The position numbers and the translations under genes are program-made. A stretch of 54,440 bases of DNA from the NCBI GenBank assembly GCA_025054835.1, contig JANWZQ010000084.1, forward strand, positions 1 to 54,440. The letters run 5' to 3'. Under the pieces are notes generated by a model that searched no databases, was not told the origin of the DNA, and saw nothing but the letters and a program-made list of their open reading frames with translations. Below, piece by piece: positions 25,574 through 34,479 of this stretch; the first letter of the stretch is position 1, and every line of letters starts with the position of its first letter. Source of the stretch: Chthonomonadaceae bacterium. Its GTDB lineage: Bacteria; Armatimonadota; Chthonomonadetes; Chthonomonadales; Chthonomonadaceae.

Positions 25574-27228
25574 GACGCTCCCTCCATCGCCTCTGCGCTA
25601 CCGGTCATCAACGCCCCGATCCGCTCTGCGCTGGCTGTGTCGCGGGGTAGCAGGCCCACAATCCGCCCGTTGAACATGACCGCCACTCGATCCGAGAGAT
25701 ACAGGAGCTCATCCAGATCCAGTGAGAAGAGCAGCACACCGGCTCCTCGCTCCCGAGCCTGTAGCAGCGTGCGATACACGAAGCGTGTGGCTTCCACGTC
25801 CAGCCCCCGGGTCGGCTGGCAGGCCACCACAAAGCGAGGCCGGCTCTCCATGGCCCGGGCGAAGACGACTTTCTGCTGGTTACCCCCGGAGAGATCGCGC
25901 ACCGGCGTCGGGACTCCCCGGAAGCCGGTGCGCACATCATAGCGTTGCACCATCTCCGCGGCCCGGCGGAACATGACAGCCGGCTTCAGCACCCATCCTC
26001 CTCCCCAGTCCTCACAGTCCTCGTGCCCGAGCAGGTAGTTTTCCGCGATATCAAAGTCCAGCACCAGGCCGGAGCGATGCCGGTCCTCCGGGATGTATGC
26101 AATGCCCTGCCGCTGTCGTGCCCGCACACGCATCCGGGTGAGTTCCACCCCGGCCAGGAAGAGCCGCCCGGTCTCCATGGGGCGCAACCCGATGATCGCC
26201 TCGGCCAGCTCCTGTTGCCCGCTCCCGTCCACGCCAGCCACCCCGACGATCTCCCCCATACCCACTTCCAGACTGACGTCCTGCACGGCCCGGGCTCCCC
26301 GCAGGTTGCGCACCGTCGCGTGCTCGATCTGGAACAGCGGGCTGCCCGAGAGCGGCCGTATCGGACGAAACACCGCAGCTTCCATTCCCGGCACAGGAAG
26401 CGCTGGATCCGGCTCCAGCTCCCCGGTCAGTGGTACGCGAAACGCCACCCCCGATCCAGAACGCGCGCCCATCATACACTGCAGCAGCGTCCGTTCGTCC
26501 GTTTCCCGGGTGACGAAATCGCCGGCGTTGCGTCCGGCACGCAACACGCTCACCGCATCGGAATGCGCCATCACCTCCCGCAGCTTGTGTGTGACGAAGA
26601 CGACCGTGGTACCCCGCTGGACCAGCCCCCTCAACAGGGCAAAGAGCGCCTCGGCCTCCTGAGGCGCGAGGGTCGCGGTGGGCTCGTCCAGCAGCAGGAT
26701 CCTCGCCCCCCGGTACAACGCCTTCAGGATCTCCACTTTCTGCTGCGCCGCTACCGAGAGCCGTTCGGCACGCTGACTCAGATCGAGCGTGCCCAGCCCC
26801 AGCTGCTTCGCCAGTGACTGGATGCGCGCCGCAGCCCGCCGCCAGTCCAGCACCCCGCCGGGCAACACGGGCTCGCTTCCCAGCACAACATTCTCCAGCA
26901 GCGACAGCGCCGGGATCAACGCGTGGTGCTGGCTCACCAGACCAATCCCGTGCCGGATCGCATCGATCGGTCCACGCAACTCCTGCGTCACTTCCTCGCC
27001 ATGAAGGAAGATACGCCCCGCGTCGGGTCGGTAGCGCCCGTACAGAATGTTGAGCAATGTGGACTTGCCAGCACCGTTCTCACCGATCACCGCATGGAAG
27101 GTCCCGGCGCGTACCTGCAGGTGCACGCCCCGATTCGCTACAACGCCGGGGAAGCGCTTCGTGATGTTTTCCATGCGAACCGCAGGAGGTGGATCGGGCA
27201 GGAGTTCGGCAACAGTGGGAGCAGACAT
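25570..27228 (-). CDS. Nucleoside-type ABC importer ATPase with two nucleotide-binding domains (NupO-like)
   Basis: 552 aa with tandem ABC domains, as in the RbsA/NupO group. Domain 1 has Walker A GENGAGKST, a signature region LSVAAQQKVEILKAL and Walker B ILLLDEPTATL. Domain 2 has a degenerate Walker A (GVDGSGQQ), signature LSGGNQQKVVFARAM and a Walker-B equivalent RFVVACQPTRGLD lacking the usual Asp-Glu. This asymmetry is normal for this class. It is first in the operon, and the two permeases follow. The BMP-type substrate lipoprotein that normally accompanies it is absent from the window, so the substrate is not defined. Confidence 0.9.
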   Translation of the reverse strand: MSAPTVAELLPDPPPAVRMENITKRFPGVVANRGVHLQVRAGTFHAVIGENGAGKSTLLNILYGRYRPDAGRIFLHGEEVTQELRGPIDAIRHGIGLVSQHHALIPALSLLENVVLGSEPVLPGGVLDWRRAAARIQSLAKQLGLGTLDLSQRAERLSVAAQQKVEILKALYRGARILLLDEPTATLAPQEAEALFALLRGLVQRGTTVVFVTHKLREVMAHSDAVSVLRAGRNAGDFVTRETDERTLLQCMMGARSGSGVAFRVPLTGELEPDPALPVPGMEAAVFRPIRPLSGSPLFQIEHATVRNLRGARAVQDVSLEVGMGEIVGVAGVDGSGQQELAEAIIGLRPMETGRLFLAGVELTRMRVRARQRQGIAYIPEDRHRSGLVLDFDIAENYLLGHEDCEDWGGGWVLKPAVMFRRAAEMVQRYDVRTGFRGVPTPVRDLSGGNQQKVVFARAMESRPRFVVACQPTRGLDVEATRFVYRTLLQARERGAGVLLFSLDLDELLYLSDRVAVMFNGRIVGLLPRDTASAERIGALMTGSAEAMEGAS

Positions 27229-27514
27229 CGATATCCTGTAGCAACTGCAGATAACACTGGCATCGTTGTGGCGAACCCGGAGGCAGTCGGGAGCACAGTC
27301 CTGCTTTACAACGCGTGATTATACCCGAAACCACCTCGCTCCGACTGCGCCCGCGCACATCAGAACTATCCGGGCAAGAACTTCGTCAATTATAGAGGCG
27401 CCTCCAGGAGTTCGCTCCGTATACCGACATATAGACTGATCTGCACAGCTGGCGCATCACCACAGACGCCGAGGCGCACCGTCCGGTCTCGGCCCCACAA
27501 CAGGAGGGAGCCGT

Positions 27515-27787
27515 ATGTCGCTTACCGAGAAGAGAAGGAGCCGTACCGATGGAGAGGCGTCAGGGCGCCCGTTCGCGCTTTCAAACCGAACCATTGTGCT
27601 GGAAGTGAACGCAGCATACAACCGGGATGATCTCCCTCTTCCTGCTCCCAATGGTCCTAACGGACGCCGGGTTCTGAATCTGGAAATGTTGATGAACCAT
27701 GCGTTCTACTGGGACTGGGTCAATGAGCGGGAAACAGAAGAGATCCTGATGCAACTTTACATCACGCGCACGCGGCGTATGCAGTAG
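27515..27787 (+). CDS. Small hypothetical protein
   Basis: 90 aa, hydrophilic, no recognised family. The ATG is preceded by AGGAGGGA at ideal spacing, and a terminator hairpin follows, so this looks like a real monocistronic gene. The centre has [19 protein letters not shown] and the C-terminal half an alpha-helical [19 protein letters not shown]. The 286-bp gap upstream separates it from the divergent ABC importer; I see no clear promoter or RNA element there. Confidence 0.6.
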   Translation: MSLTEKRRSRTDGEASGRPFALSNRTIVLEVNAAYNRDDLPLPAPNGPNGRRVLNLEMLMNHAFYWDWVNERETEEILMQLYITRTRRMQ

Positions 27788-27807
27788 GCCTGACGCACAC
27801 GCGCAGC

Positions 27808-27845
27808 GAGGGGCCGGCAGGACAGCTCGCCGGCCTCTTTCTCTT
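27808..27845 (+). terminator. Rho-independent terminator
   Basis: GGCCGGC (27812-27818) pairs with GCCGGCC (27829-27835), extended outward by GAG/CTC-type pairs, and is followed by TTTCTCTTT. It ends the 90-aa gene before hslV. Confidence 0.7.
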
Positions 27846-27906
27846 TCCGTTCCCATACGCCCAATTTGGGGTATCCTTTTGCCGGAAAGGTGGTCAAACA
27901 GAAACG

Positions 27907-28458
27907 ATGAAGCTCCATGCGACAACAATTGTGGCGGTTCGACGCCATGATGAGATCGCGCTTGCCGGCGATGGGCAGGTGACCCTGGGCGATACGATCC
28001 TGAAGCATTCGGCACGCAAGGTGCGCCGGCTCTACCAGAATCGGGTGCTGGCAGGCTTCGCGGGCTCCGTTGCCGACGCGCAGTCACTGGCTGACAAATT
28101 CGAGAGCAAGCTGGAAAGCACCGGTGGGAACCTGATGCGCGCGGCCGTAGAGTTCGCCCGGGAGTGGCGTACCGACCGGATGCTCCGCCGTCTGGAGGCT
28201 ATGATGATCGTCACGGACGGCAACCGCCTGTACATTCTGTCGGGTGATGGCAACGTGATTGAGCCCGATGACGGTGTCGCGGCGATCGGTTCCGGGGGCG
28301 CCATTGCCGCCGCCGCTGCCCGGGCACTGGTGCGCCACTCCGACCTGAGCGCCCGCCAGATTGTTGAAGAGGCAATGCGGATCGCTTCGGAGATGTGTGT
28401 CTACACCAACGCGCAGTTTGTCATCGACGTCCTGCCCGACCGCGACGGAGCCCGCTAG
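27907..28458 (+). CDS. hslV: HslV (ClpQ) threonine peptidase of the HslUV protease
   Basis: 183 aa. HslV forms a two-ring dodecameric peptidase driven by the HslU ATPase. The mature N-terminus would be the Thr in [13 protein letters not shown] after removal of a 5-residue propeptide, like Bacillus Cod[56 protein letters not shown] and the LPDRDG end are canonical. hslU normally follows hslV, but here the next gene is a DUF1501 protein and no hslU occurs in the window. Confidence 0.93.
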   Translation: MKLHATTIVAVRRHDEIALAGDGQVTLGDTILKHSARKVRRLYQNRVLAGFAGSVADAQSLADKFESKLESTGGNLMRAAVEFAREWRTDRMLRRLEAMMIVTDGNRLYILSGDGNVIEPDDGVAAIGSGGAIAAAAARALVRHSDLSARQIVEEAMRIASEMCVYTNAQFVIDVLPDRDGAR

Positions 28459-28508
28459 CCCCGGCGGTTTGATGTCGTTCACAGAAAGGCTCGATCCCGG
28501 AGACGCCC

Positions 28509-29927
28509 ATGCACTGCCAGCGATTTCATCGTCCTCTCACACGCCGCGAGATGCTCGCTACCTGCGCCAACGGGTTTGGCGCAGTCGCACTGGCCGCCCT
28601 GCTCACCGAGCAAGCACAGGCAGAGGCACGTCGTTCCCGGAGCCCGCTGGCTCCCCGTCCGCCGCACTATCCGGCCAGGGCCCGTAGCGTCATCTTCCTG
28701 TTCATGGATGGCGGCCCCTCGCAGGTCGACACCTTCGACCCGAAGCCCCGACTCGCCCGGGAGCATAGTCAGCCGATCAAAATGAAAGTGCCGGCCACGC
28801 AGTTTGACAACGTGGGCAACGTGCTGAAGTCGCCGTGGGAGTTCCGGCAGTACGGGCAGAGCGGGATCCCGGTCAGTGACCTGTTCCCGCACGTCGCGCA
28901 GTGCGTGGATGATATGGCGATCATCCGCTCCATGACCTCGGATTTCTCGGAGCACACCAACGCCAACTACTTCCTGCACTCGGGGAGCGGCATTCAGGGG
29001 CGGCCAAGCATGGGCGCATGGGCTACCTATGGCCTGGGCAGTGAGGCGCAGGACCTGCCCGGTTTCATTGTGCTCAGCAGCGGCATGATCCCCCCGGGAG
29101 GCATGGACTGTTTCACCAACGGGTTTCTCTCTGCTGCCCATCAGGGGTCCCTCTTCCGCAGTGGCAGCACCCCGGTCGCCGACCTGAAGCCGGCGGACGG
29201 TAACGTGCGCGCACAGCGGGCCCGATACGAATTGATGCGCAGACTGGACCGGTATCATCTGCAACAGCACGGCACGCATGACGCGCTCGAGTCCGCCATT
29301 ATCAACTACGAGCTCGCCTTCAAGATGCAAACAGCGGTGCCGGACCTGATGGACCTGCGCGGGGAGACCGAGGCTACCCGCCGGCTCTACGGACTGGACG
29401 ATCCGGCGACGCAGCTGTTCGGGCAGCAGTGCCTGATCGCCCGCCGACTGGTGGAACGTGGGGTGCGCTTCATTGAACTGCTCTGCCCCAACCTCGGACA
29501 CGACCGGTGGGACCAGCACAGCAACCTGCTACAGGGGCACGCCGACAACGCGCGCGCCGTGGACAAGCCCATTGCAGGACTCCTCAAAGACCTCAAGTCC
29601 CGCGGGCTTCTGGACAGCACGCTGGTCATCTGGGGTGGGGAGTTCGGCCGTACGCCAATGGCACAGGGAACCGATGGGCGGGATCATAATCCGTTCGGAT
29701 TTTCCATGTGGCTGGCCGGAGGGGGTATCCGGGGAGGCACGATCTATGGCGCTACGGACGAGTACGGCTACTTCGCGGTCGAAAACAAAGTCACCGTGCA
29801 CGACCTGCACGCCACCATGCTCCACCTGCTCGGGCTGGACCACAAGCGCCTCACCTTCCGCTATGGCGGGCGCGATATGCGGCTCACCGACGTTTACGGT
29901 GAGATCATCCGGCCCATTCTGGCCTGA
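28509..29927 (+). CDS. DUF1501 (sulfatase-like) protein with Tat-type leader
   Basis: 472 aa. A leader with TRREML and a hydrophobic stretch (GFGAVALAALLTEQAQA) suggests Tat export. The body has the alkaline-phosphatase-like fold motifs of DUF1501: SVIFLFMDGGPSQVDTFDPKP, NYFLHSG and VIWGGEFGRTPMAQGTDGRDHN, with the Asp and His metal-ligand candidates. The biochemical activity of the family is not established. Unlike the other copy at 47367-48701, it has no DUF1800 neighbour. GGAG precedes the ATG by about 7 nt. Confidence 0.87.
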   Translation: MHCQRFHRPLTRREMLATCANGFGAVALAALLTEQAQAEARRSRSPLAPRPPHYPARARSVIFLFMDGGPSQVDTFDPKPRLAREHSQPIKMKVPATQFDNVGNVLKSPWEFRQYGQSGIPVSDLFPHVAQCVDDMAIIRSMTSDFSEHTNANYFLHSGSGIQGRPSMGAWATYGLGSEAQDLPGFIVLSSGMIPPGGMDCFTNGFLSAAHQGSLFRSGSTPVADLKPADGNVRAQRARYELMRRLDRYHLQQHGTHDALESAIINYELAFKMQTAVPDLMDLRGETEATRRLYGLDDPATQLFGQQCLIARRLVERGVRFIELLCPNLGHDRWDQHSNLLQGHADNARAVDKPIAGLLKDLKSRGLLDSTLVIWGGEFGRTPMAQGTDGRDHNPFGFSMWLAGGGIRGGTIYGATDEYGYFAVENKVTVHDLHATMLHLLGLDHKRLTFRYGGRDMRLTDVYGEIIRPILA

Positions 29928-29935
29928 ACGCCGCT

Positions 29936-30829
29936 TCAGAGATCGCGTTCCACAATGTAGCGGGCAATGGCGCGCAACGGCTCGGCGCTGCTGCTGAAGT
30001 GCTCCAGTGCACGCAGGGCGGCCTCTACCTCCGCGTGCGCTCTGCGGCGTGACTCCTCCAGGCCAAAGAGCTTGGGGTAAGTGAGCTTGTCCCGGCGCTG
30101 ATCGCTGCCGACCGGCTTGCCCAGCTTCTTCTCGTCCCCGGTCACGTCCAGAATATCATCGGCGATCTGAAACGCCAGTCCGATGTGCTCTCCGTAGGCG
30201 CGCAACGCCGCAACCTGAGCCTCGCTTCCACCGGAGAGCATGGCCCCGGCCATTGCCGAGGCAGTCAGGAGCGCGCCGGTCTTGTGCGCATGGATGTAGT
30301 GCAGGGTCTCCGCAGAGACTTCCGCTCTGCCCTGCGACTCCATATCCACCACCTGCCCACCGACCATGCCCCACGTGCCGGACGCCCTGGCAATCAGGCG
30401 CAGCACGGGAAGCACGCGCTCCGGGGGCACCGTGGCCGCGTTCTCCGCGATCAGCTGAAACGCCAGCGCGAGCAGCGCGTCGCCGGCCAGCAACGCCATC
30501 GCCTCGCCGTACACCCTGTGATTGGTCAGACGTCCCCGGCGATAGTCGTCATTGTCCATGCAGGGCAGATCGTCATGGATGAGGCTGAATACATGGATGC
30601 ACTCCAGCGCGCAGGCCGTCGGCAACACGGCCGCGCTATTGCCCCCGACCGCTTCCGCGGACGCCAGCACCAGAATGGGCCGCAGGCGCTTGCCCGGAGC
30701 CAGCACACTGTAGCGAATGGCCTCATGCAATCGCTGCGGGCAGGCATCCACACCGGGGAGGTACCGGTCCAGAGCTTCCTGGATCCATTGCTGCTGCGTG
30801 CAGAGGTAGGTTGCCAGATCAAAAGTCAC
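29936..30829 (-). CDS. ispA: Short-chain polyprenyl diphosphate synthase (FPP/GGPP type)
   Basis: 297 aa. It condenses IPP with allylic diphosphates to make farnesyl or geranylgeranyl diphosphate. First Asp-rich motif DDLPCMDNDDYRRG (bacterial DDxxxxD form), GKRLRPIL for IPP binding, and second motif DDILD are all present. Start is the GTG at 30829 with AGGA 8 nt upstream, overlapping the pcp stop by 11 bp. FPP versus GGPP cannot be settled by eye; the residues before the first motif (HVFSLIHDDLPC) fit the FPP group. Confidence 0.92.
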   Translation of the reverse strand: MTFDLATYLCTQQQWIQEALDRYLPGVDACPQRLHEAIRYSVLAPGKRLRPILVLASAEAVGGNSAAVLPTACALECIHVFSLIHDDLPCMDNDDYRRGRLTNHRVYGEAMALLAGDALLALAFQLIAENAATVPPERVLPVLRLIARASGTWGMVGGQVVDMESQGRAEVSAETLHYIHAHKTGALLTASAMAGAMLSGGSEAQVAALRAYGEHIGLAFQIADDILDVTGDEKKLGKPVGSDQRRDKLTYPKLFGLEESRRRAHAEVEAALRALEHFSSSAEPLRAIARYIVERDL

Positions 30830-31478
30830 GGTCGTTGTCCTGTGCGTTGATCAGTGTGTGCAGAACGGCGCGCAACGCCGCAACCTGCCGGGCAAAGGGG
30901 AAACAGGAGGCGGTCGTCACCCCCGGGCGGAACGTCTGCTCGTCGGCTGGCACGTGCAGGAACCCGGCGCGAGCAGGATATCCGCGCGTCTGCAGATAAT
31001 GCAGAGTCAGGTAGAGCACATAGTTGCACAGGTAGTCCCCGGCATTCTGTGAAGCGACCGCCGGCAGTCCTGCGTATTCAATTGCGGCCGTCATGCGCTC
31101 GACGGGCAGGGTACAGGGCAACAGAGGTGGCCCATCGGCCACAATGGGTCCCGCTGGAGGCACATACCCGGTCACATCCGGCAGCAGGCCCACCTGGTTG
31201 CGCCCCCATTGCTCCACGCGCCAGCAACGGCTACCCTGTGCAACGCCCAGCAGGAGCACCCGATCGAACGGGCGACCTTCGCGCCCGCCAACCTCGAGAT
31301 CCGCCAGCAGGATCTGACCGGCCTCCCGAAACGCGACCGGCAACACGCGCAGAGTCAGGTCATGCCCGGGAACTGGCTCTGAGCGAAAATGGCCGATCAG
31401 TCGTTCGGTCGGGTTGCTCACAACGGAACGGAATGGGCCAAATCCGGTTAGAAGGATCTGCAAGCGGTTCGCAGCCAC
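30819..31478 (-). CDS. pcp: Pyroglutamyl-peptidase I (C15 cysteine peptidase)
   Basis: 219 aa. It removes N-terminal pyroglutamate from peptides. TGFGPFRSVVSNPTERL at the start, the catalytic Cys in NAGDYLCNYVLY, the His in GFLHVPA and a Glu in WRVEQWGRN fit the catalytic triad, though several motif positions deviate from the classic form (e.g. GVAQGSRCWRVEQ). The first standard start in the frame is GTG 31478; it has no strong ribosome site. Overlaps ispA downstream. Confidence 0.85.
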   Translation of the reverse strand: MAANRLQILLTGFGPFRSVVSNPTERLIGHFRSEPVPGHDLTLRVLPVAFREAGQILLADLEVGGREGRPFDRVLLLGVAQGSRCWRVEQWGRNQVGLLPDVTGYVPPAGPIVADGPPLLPCTLPVERMTAAIEYAGLPAVASQNAGDYLCNYVLYLTLHYLQTRGYPARAGFLHVPADEQTFRPGVTTASCFPFARQVAALRAVLHTLINAQDNDRDF

Positions 31479-31548
31479 GGTCTGTTCGCCGTCAAAGTCC
31501 CGGACTACCTCGCCACCAATCGGGCTCTCAGGGGCACGCGTCGTACAT

Positions 31549-31558
31549 TATCATGATA
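31549..31558. promoter_or_regulatory. Short palindrome in the pcp/ABC divergent region
   Basis: TATCATGATA is a perfect 10-bp palindrome in the 192-bp region between the divergent pcp and ABC exporter genes. It could be an operator or a chance match. I see nothing else clear in that region. Confidence 0.2.
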
Positions 31559-31670
31559 CCATACAGCGGCCGGGATACCCTGCCTGCACAACCCGATCAA
31601 CCGGAGGCGCGCAAGGCACAGCACGAGCGCTCTGTGCCCTTATGCCCTGCCAGAAGGTGATAATCCACGC

Positions 31671-32591
31671 ATGTCTGTTGCCTCTGTTTCCAATCTGACG
31701 GTGCGCTACGGGACGCGCACGGCACTCACGGAACTGTCGGTGGAGATCCCGGAAGGCTGTGTTGGCCTGCTCGGCCCCAACGGCGCTGGCAAATCCACCC
31801 TGATCAAGACCCTGCTGGGCTTCGTCCGACCGGCGTCCGGTACCGGCGAGGTGTTCGGTTACGACGTGATGCGGGAGCCCCTGCGCGTGCGCCAGCAGAT
31901 CGGCCTCATGCCTGAACAGGACTGTCACATCCCTGGCATGAACGCGGTCACGTTCGTCGCCTACGCCGGTGAGCTGGCAGGCATGAGCGCAAAGGACGCC
32001 CTGCGCCGCGCGCATGAGGTGCTGGAATACGCCGGTCTGGGCGAGGCCCGCTATCGCAACGTGGAGACCTATTCGACAGGCATGAAACAGCGGATCAAGC
32101 TGGCGCAGGCACTGGTGCATGGCCCCCGGCTCCTGTTTCTGGACGAGCCGACCAATGGCCTGGACCCGGCCGGGCGCGAGGAGATGCTGCACCTGATCCG
32201 GGATATCTCGCACGCCAAAGGGGTCAACGTGGTGGTCTCTTCACACCTCCTGCCTGACATCGAACGTACCTGCGATCAGGTTATCGTGATGCGCGCCGGC
32301 CGGGTCGTGCAGCATGGCGCAATCGCCACTCTGCGCCAGACGCGTGGCACGCAGATCGACGTGGAACTGCGCGTGGCCTCGGAGCCCTTCCTGGAGGCCA
32401 TCCGGGTGCGCGGGGGCACCGTTCTGTATCAGACCGGCAGTCGCTGCCGGCTGCTGTTCTCCGATCCATTGCCGGATCCCGGCCGTCTGCTGTTTGAAGC
32501 GGCCGCTGCATCCGGAGCACAGTTGCGGGGCTTTCGCCCCTCAGCACGCACACTGGAGGATATCTTTCTGGAGGCGATGGAAGAACCATGA
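31671..32591 (+). CDS. ABC exporter ATPase 1
   Basis: 306 aa with one ABC domain: Walker A GPNGAGKST, Q-loop near MPEQD, signature YSTGMKQRIKLAQAL, Walker B LLFLDEPTNGLDP and SSHLL switch His. A C-terminal extension of about 80 residues is typical of ABC-2 exporter ATPases. First gene of a four-gene unit in which each stop overlaps the next start by ATGA. Substrate unknown. Confidence 0.9.
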   Translation: MSVASVSNLTVRYGTRTALTELSVEIPEGCVGLLGPNGAGKSTLIKTLLGFVRPASGTGEVFGYDVMREPLRVRQQIGLMPEQDCHIPGMNAVTFVAYAGELAGMSAKDALRRAHEVLEYAGLGEARYRNVETYSTGMKQRIKLAQALVHGPRLLFLDEPTNGLDPAGREEMLHLIRDISHAKGVNVVVSSHLLPDIERTCDQVIVMRAGRVVQHGAIATLRQTRGTQIDVELRVASEPFLEAIRVRGGTVLYQTGSRCRLLFSDPLPDPGRLLFEAAAASGAQLRGFRPSARTLEDIFLEAMEEP

Positions 32592-33556
32592 GCCCCGACC
32601 CGAACCTGCCACTGGAACCGACTCCCTCACAGCCTATTGCCGATCTGAGCTACCGTCATTTCGATGGACCGCTGCATAACCGTACCCTGCGCTGGTGGAC
32701 CATTACCCTGGCCATGATCCGTCTGACGCTGCGCAAACCGGGCTTCTGGATCCTCGTTGCGCTGGCCATGCTGCCACATCTCATCCGGGGGTTCCAGATC
32801 TATCTGCAGTCGCAGGTCCCACAGGCTGCCCCGGACCTGACCGGCGCGAGCGGGTCACGGTTCGCCCCTCTGTTTTTTCAGGCATTCGACGGCCAGAAGT
32901 TCTTCTTCTTCCTGATTGCGTTGCAGGCTGGCGCAGGCACCATTGCCGCTGATAACCGGGCCAACGCCCTGCTGGTCTACCTGTCGAAACCGATCACCAA
33001 AGGGGACTACCTGCTTGGCAAGTGGATGTCCGTTTTCCTGACGCTGACGGCAGTGGCGCTCGTGCCAGCCCTGCTCCTCTACCTCTACTGCCTGCTGAGT
33101 TATTCCAGCAACGGTTTTCTGCATCGGGAGCCATGGTTACTTGTGCAGCTCATCGGCGCCAGTCTGGTTCCGGGCATCCTCCATAGTAGCCTGATCGTGG
33201 GCCTCTCGGCATGGTCGAAATCCCCGCGGATGGCGGGGGCCGCTTATGCGGGCCTGTATCTGGTTAGCAGCATCGTGGCCGTGACGGTCTGGGGGATCCG
33301 CTACCGGGGCGACCTGGCGCGCGGGGTTCTGGAGCGGCATCTATCTATCGACGGCGTGATCGGCGGGCTGGCGCAGAACTGCTATCAGGTCACCCTGAAG
33401 GTGCCGCAGTTCAGTCGGAGAAGCATGGAGTTCCAGCTCACGGAGATCGCTATACCGGACCTGTGGCCCCTGTTGTTGCTCGGCGCCACACTCACGGTCC
33501 TCGGGCTTGCCGCGGCCCGGGCACGCATCCACGCCGTGGAGGTCGTACGGGGATGA
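32588..33556 (+). CDS. ABC-2 type exporter permease 1
   Basis: 322 aa with about 6 hydrophobic helices, preceded by a hydrophilic Pro-rich 45-residue N-terminus. The fold matches multi-spanning ABC-2 family permeases, with NRANALLVYLSKPITKGDYLLGKW being the typical motif before the third helix. It is translationally coupled to the ATPases on both sides. Substrate unknown. Confidence 0.8.
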   Translation: MSPDPNLPLEPTPSQPIADLSYRHFDGPLHNRTLRWWTITLAMIRLTLRKPGFWILVALAMLPHLIRGFQIYLQSQVPQAAPDLTGASGSRFAPLFFQAFDGQKFFFFLIALQAGAGTIAADNRANALLVYLSKPITKGDYLLGKWMSVFLTLTAVALVPALLLYLYCLLSYSSNGFLHREPWLLVQLIGASLVPGILHSSLIVGLSAWSKSPRMAGAAYAGLYLVSSIVAVTVWGIRYRGDLARGVLERHLSIDGVIGGLAQNCYQVTLKVPQFSRRSMEFQLTEIAIPDLWPLLLLGATLTVLGLAAARARIHAVEVVRG

Positions 33557-34479
33557 TCCTTCTGGAACGCGCCTCGCGATGGTACGGGCAGATCATTGGC
33601 ATCAACGACGTGTCGTGTCAGATCGGGGCCGGCGTCACGGCACTACTCGGTCCCAATGGCGCGGGCAAATCCACCCTGATGAAACTGATCACCGGACAAC
33701 TGCGCCCAACAACCGGCCGGGTGCAGGTGCTCGGTAGAAACCCGTTTGCCAATCCCCATGTGTTCCGCCGAATGGGCTACTGCCCGGAACACGAGAACAG
33801 CTACGAGGATCTGACCGGGCGCGAGTTCGTCACCATGCTCGCCGCCATGGCAGGCCTCACCGGTTCTCTCCTGCACGCCCGCGTGCGCGAGGTGATCGAA
33901 GCTGTCGGCATGACCGCCAGCGCCGACCGCAAAATTGGCGGCTACTCCAAAGGCATGCGCCAGCGGATCAAGATCGCACAGGGCATCGTGCACGACCCGG
34001 AGGTACTGATCCTGGATGAACCGCTCAACGGGCTCGACCCGGTCGGGCGGCGCGAGATGACCGAACTGCTGCAACGCCTCGGTCAGCAGGGCAAGTGCGT
34101 CGTCGTGTCCAGCCACATCCTGTATGAGGTCGAGCAGATGACGCAGAACATCCTGCTGATGCATCGGGGGCGCCTGCTGGCACAGGGGAATATCTACACC
34201 ATCCGCGCACTGATCGATCGGCATCCGCACCGCATCCAGCTCGCCACACCGGATGGACGCGCTCTGGCCCGACGTTTGCTGGACCTGCCCTGCGTGCTCA
34301 GCGTACGTCTGAACGACGCCGGGGCCAGTGAGATCGAAATCGAAACCAGAGATCCGGAGAGCTTCTATGCGCAACTGCCCGCTCTGGTGCTTCAGGAAGG
34401 ATTTGTTATCTCGCGATTTGAGTCGCCGGATAACAATCTGGAGGCTGTGTTCCGCTATCTGGTAGGAGAAAAAGCATGA
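33553..34479 (+). CDS. ABC exporter ATPase 2
   Basis: 308 aa from the ATG at 33553, which overlaps the permease stop (ATGA); the longer open frame upstream is not ABC-like. Walker A GPNGAGKST, signature YSKGMRQRIKIAQGI, Walker B VLILDEPLNGLDP and the SSHIL switch are intact. It is a paralogue of ATPase 1, so the system may assemble as one heteromeric exporter or two related ones. Confidence 0.9.
   Translation: MILLERASRWYGQIIGINDVSCQIGAGVTALLGPNGAGKSTLMKLITGQLRPTTGRVQVLGRNPFANPHVFRRMGYCPEHENSYEDLTGREFVTMLAAMAGLTGSLLHARVREVIEAVGMTASADRKIGGYSKGMRQRIKIAQGIVHDPEVLILDEPLNGLDPVGRREMTELLQRLGQQGKCVVVSSHILYEVEQMTQNILLMHRGRLLAQGNIYTIRALIDRHPHRIQLATPDGRALARRLLDLPCVLSVRLNDAGASEIEIETRDPESFYAQLPALVLQEGFVISRFESPDNNLEAVFRYLVGEKA

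Noticed and set aside
27229-27514. Possible RNA gene or riboswitch in the 286-bp divergent gap
   Set aside because: I see AT-richer patches but no tRNA, conserved riboswitch core or strong terminator there.
30197-30887. An identical 21-nt stretch at 30197-30217 and 30867-30887
   Set aside because: Both copies encode the same short peptide QVAALRA in two unrelated genes, so shared codon choice explains it better than a functional repeat.
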